Assembly: GCA_019915015.1 (NCBI GenBank)
Contig: JAHBBC010000005.1
Coordinates: 1,488,001 to 1,552,000 of the forward strand
Length of the DNA stretch: 64,000 bases
Reading direction: 5' to 3'
Source of the DNA: Auriscalpium vulgare
Lineage: Eukaryota > Basidiomycota > Agaricomycetes > Russulales > Auriscalpiaceae
Within the stretch, counting starts at the first letter, position 1. Every line of letters begins with the position of its first letter. Positions 1-10,980 of the stretch are shown here, one piece after another. A program made the position numbers and the translations under genes. The notes under the pieces are model-generated. The model did no database searches. It was not told the origin of the DNA and saw only the letters and a list, made by a program, of their open reading frames with translations.

Positions 1-127
1 ATACTTACCTTGCACACTACCTGAGATAATTTCCGCAATGCCGTTGGTGTACGCTTCGACGTCGAAAAGTCCGTCGCTTGTGACCGCGTGTGGGTAAGGC
101 CTTGTCGTCCGGTAGCGCTGTTCAAGC
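1..127 (-). CDS. Internal exon of an unidentified gene, cut by the window edge
   Basis: On the minus strand an exon of about 119 bases runs from a CAG acceptor (just above 127) to a good donor, GTAAGTAT, read at positions 8 to 1. Its reading frame is open through about 39 codons and encodes a protein-like segment with the pieces YRTTRPYPHAVTSDG and DVEAYTNGIAEIISG. The frame is closed by a stop just upstream of the acceptor, so this is an internal exon and not a first exon. The start codon must lie in 128-348 and the rest of the gene lies beyond position 1. I do not recognise the family. SCOT ends at 349 on the same strand, so the two genes run head to tail. Confidence 0.4.
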
Positions 128-348
128 CTGCCCGAGACTCACGCTCTCAAATGATTAAGTGATCCCAGTGGGCAGTAATCGTGCGAGAGAACGTCGCCCC
201 AATTTGCATAAAGGGGAAGGAGGGGGACAACTTGAATAAGTTCAAAAAACCCGCTCCTATAGCTTTCAGTCTTCCATTGATGCAGAGCTAGAGATACAAT
301 GATGATGGTCATGTACAACACCATCGCAAGCGCCGAAGGACTCGCAGC

Positions 349-2471
349 CTATAGCCGTCCTATGTTGCTCCGAACGTTGAAGTCGCACCCGGTCTTAGCC
401 CGGACTTCTTCCAGCGACACGCCCTCCGCCAGGTCAACAAGCGTCAGACCGCCGTTCGCGCGGTCCACGTCAAACGCAGCCAACTCCGTGATGATCTGAC
501 TCACGGCCCTGGCTCCCGTGAGAGGTAACGAGCATTCCTGCACGATCTTCGGGGTGCCGTCTCGCGCGCAGTGCTCCAGAACAGCTATGACCTTTGTGTT
601 GTCGGGATTCGAAACCAAGTCCATAGCGCCTCCGATTCCTGTATCACAGATGACTCTAGATTTAGACCAAAGGTGCTCGATGTATGCGCACCTTTGACCA
701 ATTTTCCTGGGATCATGAAGTTTGCAATATCACCAGCCGCTGAAACTTGCATGGCCTGTCACTGTACTTAGACACGGCGAATCTTAAGTGATAGAGCCCT
801 TACCCCCAGGATTGAAACATCGATATGACCGCCACGGATCATAGCGAATGATTCGCTAGAATCTTGCGCATTCGAACATAGGTTTCAGCGATGTTATCAG
901 TCGTCGCTCAGGGAATAACTGACCGAATACGGAAGCGCCTGGCAAAAGGGTGACGGTCTCCTTGCCTGCATTGATGATATCCCTACGGACGATGCCGTCA
1001 GCGTGCATTCGATTGACAGAAGAGCGAAGCCAGTGCGGACACTCACGCATCGAGCTGTTCTTCGGTAGGGTAAGGCCCCATTCCCATAATCCCGTTCTCA
1101 CTTTGCAGCCACACCTTCACGCCGGGAGGTAGATGTTCTGGCACCAGCGTGGGCATACCGATGCCCAGATTAACGTGGTACCCGTCCTTTAGCTCCCTTG
1201 CAGCTCGTCGTGCAATTCGGTGACGCATGTCAAAGTCAGCTGCCTTTCCTGCGTCCTTGCTTTCCGATGAGCTTTGTGCGAGTGTCTTTATCTCTATACG
1301 CTTCTCCGCCGTGGCCTTGACAATGCGGTCGACATAGATACCTGGGACATGGATAGCATTGGGTGATAAGGCGCCGACGGGGACGATGTTCTCCGCCTTC
1401 GAATGCCACGCAGATGATCAGCAGCGAGCTCGAACCCATCCTGTCGAATCGCACTCACTTCCACGATGGTCAACTTCGCATTTTTAGCCATGACCGTGCT
1501 GAAATTATTGGCGGTATACCTGCGCAGTATTTCCGTCAGCTATGGCATACTCATCGTGTCAGGCGACCGACCTGAAGACCGTGTTCCCGACCTCGTCTAC
1601 TTTCCACGCGCGTATGAGCGCGACGTCGCCCTGTAGGGCCGGCTCCAGCACAAATCGCCGCCCATTGAACTCCTTCCACTCCTTCTTGTTTCCTGGGATC
1701 GCGACGCCATTCTTCATACCACCGTCCTTGTAGCGTATAGGAATCGAGCCTTCCTCAATGGCGGTCGACCCGCCTGTGGGAGTGTAAAATGCGGGGATCC
1801 CCGCCGCATGAGCGCGTAGACGCTCCACGAGAGTCCCTTGAGGTACGAGCTCCAGGGAGATATTTCCGCTTAGGTATAGCTGCTCGAAGAACTTATTGCT
1901 GTATTCATGTAAGCCTTCTGATAGACGTCGCGCGGCGGGTTCACGCACCCGCCTATATACGACGCGATCATCTTGTCGATCTGCTTACTGTGCAGAAGCT
2001 TGCCTTGCAACCCGACCTCAGTTGTGAGAAACGAATGCGAAATGAATGCGCACCTAGGCCATTCTCTCCCGAGCCAGCATTGTTCGACACCGCTGTCAGC
2101 TTCTGTACCTCCGGTCTTCTGGCGATCGCACTTATTAAGGTATCTAGCACCTCGTCAGGATCCGACGAGTGCCCGCAGCTGCTGCCACTCACCAGGTGTA
2201 CCACACAAGCCGAAGCCTAGAGACAGCGCTCAGCTTCGGGGATCGCCGTTCGGTGTATGCGTGCCAGCTACGCACCTCCGCTCAGGATAGTGTCGCCGGA
2301 TTGGATATCCTTGACCGCCTCGTCGGCCGAGTCCCAGACCTTCTTCTTCTTAGGCACGGGCAAGTCGACGGTTGCGCTGTAGTTGCGCACATGGACGACG
2401 AGTGAGAGCCGGGCTGGTGACTTCGCGGCCAGGTGTGTGCTCGCTTTCAAAAGCGACGTGGAGAGCTTCAT
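349..2471 (-). CDS. Succinyl-CoA:3-ketoacid CoA transferase (SCOT), mitochondrial
   Basis: This enzyme moves CoA from succinyl-CoA to acetoacetate (or related 3-ketoacids) and works in the mitochondrial matrix. The ATG at 2471 opens a basic, Ser/Ala-rich leader ([21 protein letters not shown]), as expected of a mitochondrial presequence. It is followed by the family pattern: DAVKDI-like start, GFGLCG split by an intron near 2200, the stretch [28 protein letters not shown], and in the C-terminal half [13 protein letters not shown] followed by [10 protein letters not shown], where the Glu of SENG is the known catalytic residue that carries the CoA thioester. The gene ends with [14 protein letters not shown] and a TAG at 349-351. 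Several short introns interrupt it. Both halves of the fused alpha/beta transferase are present, so it looks complete. Neighbours give no pathway context. Confidence 0.9.
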
Positions 2472-2972
2472 GGCAATGTGTCCGCGCCTGGCTCGGCGAC
2501 AAGACAGAACTGAGACAGAGACTAAAGTAGCAGAAATGAGGTGAGCGTAGCTCCGTGCGTGAGTCCGGCAACGCGTGCTGATTGGTTCTTGCCGGGCGGC
2601 GTGCCAGTGCGGGGCCCCGTAAAACACTAGACGGCCTCCGACGTTCCTACGGGGCCTTTTATGCGCGTACCGTTATTTACTGGAAACATCTCACAGGTTG
2701 ATAATGAGAAACGTGACGAAGTCGCCGAAAATGAGGATCTGGAAATGCATATACATATGGTGCGTGAACAAAGACGGTACGGGTCGTTGCATCAGTTGCA
2801 GTGCATAGAGCGGACACCAAATATTGCACGCCGCAATATCCGTCTCCGAGCTCCTTGCTTTACCTTCAAACTCGTGCACCGTGCAGCCATAGGCAGAGAG
2901 TGAGATATCTCGTAGTCTTACATTCATGCCAACATTTGCAAGCTCTTCAACGACGTACAGTGATTATAAATT
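2472..2972. other. Intergenic region: SCOT promoter and twinfilin 3' flank
   Basis: Both neighbours read leftward, so this 0.5 kb holds the promoter of SCOT and the 3' end of twinfilin. I see only short open frames without codon structure and no clear TATA element. Confidence 0.5.
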
Positions 2973-4262
2973 TCAGCGTCTCCTGGCCGGGCCCCTAGGC
3001 CTTGCGAAACCTTCCGCAGCGACGTTCGGGGTTGACACTCGGCTCGGCTCATTGCTGTGGCCCAGCTCAGCCTCCAGATATGCGGCATCCAGCTCGTCCG
3101 GGTTCGACGTTTCCACCTTCCGCGCAGCGAGCAGCAGCTGCGGGAGAAGCGTCTTGGCGTTCTGATACACCGAAGACGAACCGGAAGAGTAAAGCATGCG
3201 GTGCTTGACGGGCGATGACGACGGGCATGAATATATGAAGACTGACGCCAGTCAGGCAAGGCTGCAATGAAACTCGGAAGGAACTCTGCTCACTGATGCG
3301 ACGTTGCAGGGCTCCTGTCGACCAGGAAAAGAATGTGTATGCTAGGAAAAGTGTCAACATGCTTGATAAGAACAGTTGGCGCAGTTCTCACAAGGCTCAG
3401 AGGCAGGTATCTTGGTCTTGAGCTGGTCTACAGATGACTCGCCGTTCTCCAAAATCACCAAGGACTCCGAAGATGGGTCGATTGACTGGTAACGTGCAGC
3501 GTATATTCAGCAGCCTGCAGCGCAGAGGACATAGCAACGTACCAGCGTTACCAAACGGTCCTCAGACGCTTCCGCCAACGCCTCAACAGCGCTCTTGACC
3601 TCGTCTGACCAGCTAAGTCCGACCCCAGTGCCAAATGGACTGCTCCGCGCCCTGCTACCCTGGTACGCAGTCCCTCCGGCTTGACGCTCAGCTTCCTTAA
3701 CCTCCGCCATCTCCTTCTCCCGAGCACTCATTGGCTTGGGAGCGGCCAAGTGCCTTCGGTGCGCAGCATATGCCTCGGGTGTGATGTCGTCCCTTGAAGT
3801 TGCGAAGATGGTGTCCGAGAAATGGGTCGAGCCAAGGCTCTTGGTCAGCGAGTTGCGCGTAGATGCGTAGAGCATCTGTGCCGGACTACTCAGATAGATC
3901 GGTCGAGTGAGCGGATCACTCGCACCTTGTCTCTAACTTTGGCAGAGTCGGGAACATAGTGCACGGCCAGCCAGGACGACGGCGGGTCGTCCAGTCGAAC
4001 AAGCATATAGGCGGGGATGCTTTCTTCTAGTAAATTTTGCAGCTGCTTCAGATCATCTTCCAGTTTCCCCGTTGGTGCCACAGTAGAGTCAGGAACCAGA
4101 GATTCTGGTGCAGAGATGAGATGGGACAGAACAGTGCAACAGAGATGGATATGGACCGTTGCGGATGGAGATCTTGAGGAATCGGACGTTGCGCGAAGTG
4201 ACTGCCTCCGCGAAGGCGGACGAGAGCTCGTCGGAGACGCCGATGCCTGAGGTGGCCGACAT
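2973..4262 (-). CDS. TWF1: Twinfilin, actin monomer-binding protein with two ADF-H domains
   Basis: Twinfilin binds ADP-actin monomers and filament ends and helps control cortical actin turnover. The ATG at 4262 starts with MSATSGIGVSDELSSAFAEA and continues RNVRFLKISI, the classical opening of twinfilin's first ADF/cofilin domain. Then come LEDDLKQLQNLLEESIPAYM and SSWLAVHYVPDSAKVRDKV (first domain), a linker with REKEMAEVKEAE, and the second domain, beginning GVGLSWSDEVKSAVEAL. A 50-base intron joins KIPASEP to SYTFFSWSTG, a typical second-domain motif. The C-terminus is short and basic (ARPRGPARRR), as in other twinfilins, where the tail contacts capping protein and lipids. The stop is TGA at 2973-2975. 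Four or more short introns are visible. The layout and length fit a complete gene. Confidence 0.9.
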
Positions 4263-4505
4263 GAATGTTGTGGGCAAGCGCAAGCGGGAAGATGACGCCG
4301 GGTGAACGGACCCGCAGCGGCGCAGCAGTTGAGAGCGCCGGCGACCATCTGTTGGCAGTTGGCATCCTCGATGGCGACTCGTTCTCTTCTCATGACACTT
4401 CGCATGACACTGTTCTTCTGACAACCCTGTACTTATTGTGAGCAGGTGCGTCTCTCGTTCCCAACTCAGTCCTGGTCTCACCCGCCGCTGCAGCACATCC
4501 ATCTC

Positions 4506-6966
4506 ATGAGCGCCATGACCGCCCCATACGTTCCCTACCAAGCATACAAGGTGAGTGGCCTTGTATACATCCCCGCAGACTCTCATCCTTTCTGCAGTCG
4601 AAAAGGCATTCTCGCAACTCGTCGAGCCAGAAGATATCCCTCACTCCCGAGCCGTCCCCGCCCCGCCCGTCCGACACACGCGCGCACCAAACGCAATCTC
4701 CTTCTCCTCCTCCGTCCATACAACAGCCCGCTTTCACAGAGTCCATACCGCAGCAAACGACTATAGTGCCAAACGTTGAGGTTCTGCCGCAGATTCGATT
4801 CCCTCCCGCCTCCCCGCCCGCGTCAGAGCCCACATCTCCGACGCGTTCCGTAGCTTCATCGCCTCCTTCCAGAGGAGCATCAGCGCTCGCATTCAAGTCC
4901 ACGGCCAACGACGATCCCAATGGTGCTCCACCCGTTCCGTCAAGCTCTAGGGTTCCTGCCCCGTTAGCCACACGGAGGACATCCACTTTCCGTCACGTCC
5001 CTGTACGGAACACGTCGGTGCCATCTTCGCCGTCACCGCTGCGCCCATCTGTCCACTCTCGCACGTCGTCTCTCACATCGCGACAGTTCGACTCTGTCAG
5101 CTCAAGGCGGGACCTCTCGCGGAGCCGCCTGTCGAGCATGCCTCTGGAGCCCACCCATACGGACGCCGCCAGGACGGACATTCGATCGCCGTCGCCGCAG
5201 CCGCCTCCGAAGGATAGGTTACATCTCCAAACTGATCGCATCTCGGGCAGCTCGAATGGTGCTGTTCCACGCACTGAATCCCTCGCCGCGCCCAAACCTC
5301 CATCGAAGACCCCTTCACCTGCAGTGACGCCCCCGTATCCTTCTCCTGTCACCTCACCGTCTCCATCCTCGACGCCGCACACACGTTCAGGCACTCCCGT
5401 CCGGACATCTGCCCCCTACCGCCCCGGCTTCCAGCCAAGAGGCGTCGTCCGTCAAGTGACGGACGACTTTCTCGAGCTCAGGCGCACCCGACGGGACGCC
5501 GGTCGTATAGAGAACACGCGTCTCGAACGGCGCCTTGAGAAGCTGATTGCGTTGCACTTTGGAGATGACACCGAGAAGAAGGCGACCATCCGCCCACGTC
5601 AGAGCAGGCGCATGTCATCCATCTTCGAGCTTGACATTCGGGAGTTCAAGAATATGGCGCCGGGAGATATATGGAGGGATATGCTGCAGAGTCCAGTGAC
5701 TCCTGGCAGCAAGGCGGATATCCGAGGTATATTCGCGCGCTCCAGGTTGTCCCCCCAAACATTGACGGTAGCTCCACGCAGCGGCTGAGCAAAGTATCAC
5801 GCCTTGGCAGAAGGACGGAGACGCGTCACAGTGCCCATTATGCTCGTACGCTGAATCGTCATACTATATCATCCAGAATTGACGCCTTCACCAGCGCGTC
5901 ATTCCATCCTATCACGAACCGAAAGCATCACTGTCGTCTCTGCGGCAAGATTATATGCTCTCTTCCTGTCAAACATCCGCAGCGACCTGTGACATGCTCG
6001 TTGTTGTTCGTGGCTGATCCGAAGACGGGTCAGATTGAGGAGGTCGGGGAGGGCGTTGACTACGGCGTTCGAAGGCGGAGTACGCTCGGCGTGCCAGGGA
6101 AGGGGAAGGAACAGGAGTCTAGCCCCGATGAGAAATTCCTGCAGGGTGTGCGAATATGCCGAGATTGTCGACCTATCCTGCTGTGCGTTCTTTCCGGCTT
6201 TGTGTCTGGCAATCATTTGCTCAACAATGCGACTGTAGACGTCAGCAGCGCATTCACGATATCGTACAGATACCTACTTTCGCCAAATTGTACGACGTCT
6301 TCGTTAACCTCGAGAAGGAGATCGAAGACTATCTACCTCTCTTCCAGGAGCTCTTACTGTCGCTAAGGTGATAATGTCAGCTTTCTCCGGTGTTCCACGA
6401 TTGACACGACGCCTTCAGCAACGATGACCGGCCGACCGCCGAAGCTTCTGCTGCTCGTAAACGAATATTGGAGGCCTTTTCTCAATACGATGCCCTTGCG
6501 AAACGTATACGACAGCTGCCAGCTGCGAAGGGCAGCTCGCAGGATCGTGTGCAGGCTGCTGTGCTTACCAGAGCAAACAACTTCCTGCAGAAGAACATGT
6601 TTCCTCTTCAGGTAAACCCATCTACCTTCTGCGGCGTAATACTATGCTAATCGGTATGCACAGTCCTTGCCAAAGGCTCCAAAGGCGTCATCTTCAACCT
6701 CAGCCTCGCCGTCGCCGGTAGGAGGGCCACCAGCGATCGATCCGGACTCCGAACTTGCTCACGCACTGCAACCGCTGCTTGAGCAAGAAGCGTTGATCGA
6801 GTCGTTCGTAGAAGAAGCTAATGCCCATCGGAAGTTTGAGGATGCGAAAACCCTCAAGGTCAACCTCCGCGAAATCCGAGCAGAGATTGACAAGATCCTT
6901 GCCAACGCAGACGGTGGGGTGTCTTTGGCTCGAACCGATGCCAACGGGAATGTCAAAGGAAATTAG
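4506..6966 (+). CDS. PEP7: FYVE-finger Rab effector of the Rabenosyn-5/PEP7 (VAC1) type
   Basis: Proteins of this family tether endosomal vesicles by binding PI3P through a FYVE finger and Rab5/Rab4-type GTPases through a C-terminal helix pair. Exon 1 is 4506-4550 and encodes MSAMTAPYVPYQAYK; exon 2 begins at 4598. The N-terminal 350 residues are Ser/Pro-rich and disordered. The FYVE finger is formed across an intron: WQKDGDASQCPLCS joins to ASFHPITNRKHHCRLCGKII, giving the CxxC pair and the R-KHHCRxCG signature. Downstream is a helical part (LEKEIEDYLPLFQELLLSL, QYDALAKRIRQLP), and the protein ends with LIESFVEEANAHRKFEDAK, typical of the Rabenosyn Rab-binding domain. Stop TAG 6964-6966. The gene converges on SOG2. 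The family call is firm; equivalence to yeast PEP7 specifically is inferred from domain order. Confidence 0.85.
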
Positions 6967-7250
6967 CATTGACATATATACCCGTACATCACACATCCTC
7001 TCATCGAGTTGGCCGTATTGCACACATCGCATTTATACACCGTAGCGCATATCATTAGCATCCTCAATGTGCGTGGACACTGAGAACGTGGTGCATCGCT
7101 ACTAAGTTATACCCAACTGTCAAAGCGAAGTTACAATAAAATCCAGGTATGAGATTAATAAATAATTGCGGGGGGTCGACAGTGATAGATAATCTAGGTG
7201 CTGGCAAGAGCACAAAGTGAAGAAAGCGTCAAGCGTCGATGCATAGCGAA

Positions 7251-10200
7251 CTAAAATACGTCCAGAGCATCGTCTGTCATGCCTCGCGTAAGCCGAGGTG
7301 GTGGCGATGTCACCTTGAATGTCTGATGGGGGAGAGCACTGTGAGGCATGTCCCGCTGAAGCGGTGACGCGAGTCGTCGGGACGCTGCTGCTAGCGCGCT
7401 TCGACTCCGAGATAGGTTGGCCCCGAGCCGGCCGTCATCGACGGGCGCGGTTGCAGCGTTGGAAGAAAACCCATTCACCATGGGCGTGTACGATCGGGGC
7501 GTGGATGTGGCAGAAAAGGAAGAGACATGAAGGAGGATGACGAACTCCTCGGTGGCATTGGTCAGCTTTACCATATTCGTCCGCAGTGCAGACGACATGG
7601 GATGTGAAGCGCCATAGAGCTTGATGTTGTTGGAGAGTTGCACAACGACCTGAGAACATATAAGTAAACGGTGCACTCTCGAAAGCAGTCAGTGTTACCT
7701 TGACAAACAAATGTGCGTCCTCCCTCAGGCTCTTCCGGTCCACCACAGACCCATCTTGCAAAGCTTCCAGGCCCTCCTTCAGCTGCTGCGTAATGCCCTG
7801 AGCTCGCTCAAGGGCTTCCAGCATCTCTGTCGGCTGCTCGGGAATGTCGGCAGTCATAGTTTTCATCATGGTCCATACCGGCGAGGCCACCTCAACAGCC
7901 TTCGTCATCGCATCGATGGCCTCCTTGTCAACAAGGGTGCTGTAGTCCTGCGGGGCGTCGATAATCGGTGGTTGAGCTGAAGTGAAGGGTGAAGTGGTTG
8001 ATGAAGCTATTAACGACGACTGAGAGCCTTGCCGCGAATGAGCTTCTCGAGGCGAGACGGAGCCCTTGCGGAAGCTTCTGCCGGGACTCATCATCGCTGA
8101 AAATGGTCCACCAGGACTTGGAGAGAAGAAGCCTGCTTGACGAAGTGCAGCGCGCGGTGTTGGGGTGTCCTGGGCATGGCTGAAAACAACGCCACCCTGC
8201 ACCAATGGCTCTTCGTCAAACGGTAACGATGCCCCAATTTCGACGTCTTTGTAGCTGAATGAACCTGCATGTCGTCGAGCTATGTGTGTCCTGCCAGCAG
8301 AGAGGGGGCCGTCAAACGTTGGCAGCCGGAGAGGAGCAAAACTAGGAGCCGCAGGGGAAGCCGACGATGGCACAGAGCTCGATCCGGCGGGGGAGGGGAG
8401 CGACACTGCCCCAGGTCGGGCTTTGGAAGCTCGTGGTGGATGGTCGCGTAGGAAAGGTTGGACGGCGGCTATATGTGGGACTACAGATTGCCAGGCGTTG
8501 GAGATTTCGGCGCTGGCTCCATACAGGACAAGCAGCATCTGTCGGGTTCGTCGAACATCGTCGCGGGTCGCAAGGACCTTCAACTGGAGCGCAAGGACTC
8601 CGACAGCTTTTCCAAACACCGCAACGTTGTCCTTGCAACTCTCCACCACAGCTCGGCAAACAGCCGGTGCAGGTATAGTTCGATGGGACGCCGAATCAAA
8701 GCGGTCCAAGGCGTTGATGAGCTGGGTCATGTACGTGCTCGCTGGATCGAGAACCTTTCTTAAGACAGCAGCAAGTCGCTCGTCGATGGCATAAACCGTG
8801 TAATGTTGAAGCGTCGTATAGATCTGGGAGACGGAGAACAGGATCCCTCGAACCGCATCCACCAGATGAAGTAGGGATTCCGGGATAGTCTTCGACGTAG
8901 TTGGAAGCGTTGAGAACCTGCGAAAGTATGACTTACTTTCGCGGTCCATGGAAGGTGCTGGTCGAGTAGCTGTCGTGGGGGATGGATTTCCGTTCTCATG
9001 CGCAAACGGGCGGGCCGGAGTAGATGAGACGAGAGAGGTCGAGTCGGTTGATCCGGAGGAATCTTGTCGATTTGACAGAGGCGAGAGAATGGTAAATTGG
9101 TCCATGGATTTACTAGCCTGCAGAGGAGTGCCGGCTTGCCCCCAAGGAGGCAATCCCGGAGATGGTCGACCCTGGGCACTGCCCCCAAGTTGCAACCTCG
9201 CCGGCCTAAGGTCCGGGAGGCTTTTCTTCCCTGTGATACTTGATCGCAGAGTAACCCGAGTGGACCCCGCGTACGACGCGTTTCGGGCGTGCATGGTGCT
9301 GTCAGAAGGGTCTTGACTTTCCTCATCATCCGTATACGAAGAAACGGATTCGTCGGGAGTCGGGAGGTACGTGTCAGGCGAATTAGATATAGAGAGTGAA
9401 GATCCACTCGCGACTGGGGGAGGGAGGGAACCCAGATGGAGGGGCGATGGACGCTCTGCCTGACGGAACGAAAACGTTGACGCGTGTCGGAAAATGTCGT
9501 TGACAGAGACGTCGGACGACACAGAGAAAGAACGTGCATGGGGAGTTTTTCCATCGTCAGAGTCTTGCCCTGGGATAGGGGACATGATCTCTGCGTCAAT
9601 CCTGCAATGATCATCAATTATTTGGTGACCGGTGACGGGCAGAGGAATGAGGCAACACGTTACCTGCGGTCTTCGCCAGGCGGGTCAGCACTGTGACCAC
9701 GGGAGGCGGAGTTATCCTCGATCCATCGTTGAAGAGCCCTTATCCAGTCCTCCATACTCGATGATTGACTGTCCATGACAATCTTCGGCGGCCATTCTAT
9801 AGGGTTTTGTTCTGCCCTCAAGTACGTCAGGCGCGTGAACTGAGCGATGTATGGGGGCAATCGAGTGATCTTGTTCTTGTAAAACGAGAACACCTATAAG
9901 GCAACATGATCAGGAATGTATGGACGACGCAGGACACCTCGAGGATTCACACCTCCAGATTGATCAAGGAGCCAGGCTGAGAAGGTAGTCGCTTGATCTT
10001 GTTGCGCCCAATGTCCAGAATCTCCAGGGAGGGCATGACGGTTAGCTTGTAATAGGTCAGATTGTGGTACGTCGGTGAAAGTGGTTGTTTGACAGGACGT
10101 ACGACGTCGGGGAATACTGACAGGCTGTTGTTCTTCAAGTTGAGGTACCGCAGACGCGAAAGGAGAGCAAATGCCATAGGAAGGGTGGCCAACCGATTGG

Positions 10201-10526
10201 AGGCAAGCGTGATTCTGTCCATAGCAGTGTTGTAAGATCAGCCTGCGGAGAATGGAGTTCCCTTGGACCTACCGCAACACCGAGCTTTCGTCGTCATTCA
10301 TCAAGTCCTCTCGCCCTATGGTGGCCAGTTCCTCAGCTCCATACTCGCCTACGTCCGTCAAGCCCTTGTGACTAAAGTCAAGGGTCGCTCCTTCGTCGCT
10401 CGAGTTGAGAAGAGCCTCCGCGATGTGAACATGGTTTAGTGAGGTCGAAGCTGCCGGCGAGGAGGGTCTTCGCTTGTGATGCGAGCTCCCTGCCGGGTCA
10501 TAGAGGCGCGCATCGACCACGGCCAT
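7251..10526 (-). CDS. SOG2: SOG2, leucine-rich-repeat protein of the RAM signalling network
   Basis: SOG2 is a scaffold of the RAM (NDR kinase) pathway that controls polarised growth and cell separation. The first ATG of the frame is at 10526 (MAVVDARLYDPAG); a longer reading would need a TTG start. The N-terminal third carries leucine-rich repeats: LDFSHKGLTDVGEYG, LSRLRYLNLKNNSLSVFPDV, LEILDIGRNKIKRLP, YKNKITRLPPYIAQFTRLTY. A long Ser/Pro-rich stretch follows, then the conserved SOG2 region starting near SKSYFRRFSTLPTTSKTIPE and VRGILFSVSQIYTTLQHY. It ends with helices such as DAMTKAVEVASPVWTMMK and the tail MTDDALDVF; stop TAG at 7251-7253. A single exon of more than 1.8 kb contains most of the protein. 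It diverges from SPB4 across 454 bases. Confidence 0.88.
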
Positions 10527-10867
10527 AGATGTCCGTCGCAGCGGCGTACAGGAAGGGGGGATGGTCGAGGATGCGGCTGTGCCGAGAGTCAACAGTCAAC
10601 GCATTTCGAAGCCGAAACCGAAGACGAGCCTGAGTACAACAACAGCCACAAGCTGCCGCGTTCAAACGTTCACTTTCACGTCGCGTGCACTGCATTCGCA
10701 TGCCAACAGTTTTACATGCGGTGGTAACCTCGTCTCCGGAAAAATCACCCCTTCTGCGAGAATCTCATAGAAGTTCACCACGATCCTTTTCTCTTCTGGC
10801 GTTTGCGCATACATTTTGGACTCACAGGCGCGCCGCGCTGCTGTGCGGTTCCATATATAACCCATAT

Positions 10868-10875
10868 AACCCTAA
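10868..10875 (+). promoter_or_regulatory. AACCCTAA element in the SPB4/SOG2 divergent promoter
   Basis: The 454-base gap 10527-10980 separates SOG2 (leftward) from SPB4 (rightward) and must serve both. It contains AACCCTAA 106 bases before the SPB4 ATG, preceded by two TATATAAC-like stretches. AACCCTAA matches the telomere-repeat-like site bound by Tbf1/Teb1-type Myb factors in fungal ribosome-biogenesis promoters (family knowledge). Use here is inferred only from sequence and from the ribosome-assembly role of SPB4. Confidence 0.4.
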
Positions 10876-10980
10876 CCTAATCACAGGGTCTGCGTCTTCA
10901 GACCGTCTCCGAGTCCTTACTACTTTAACTTGACCGCATCCTCTGCTACTGCTCTAAAAGCTCGAGGCGACAGGTCTGTG

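Noticed and set aside
10850..10880. Interstitial telomere repeat
   Set aside because: Only one full CCCTAA unit is present, with a partial neighbour. It is better read as a promoter element than as a telomere relic.
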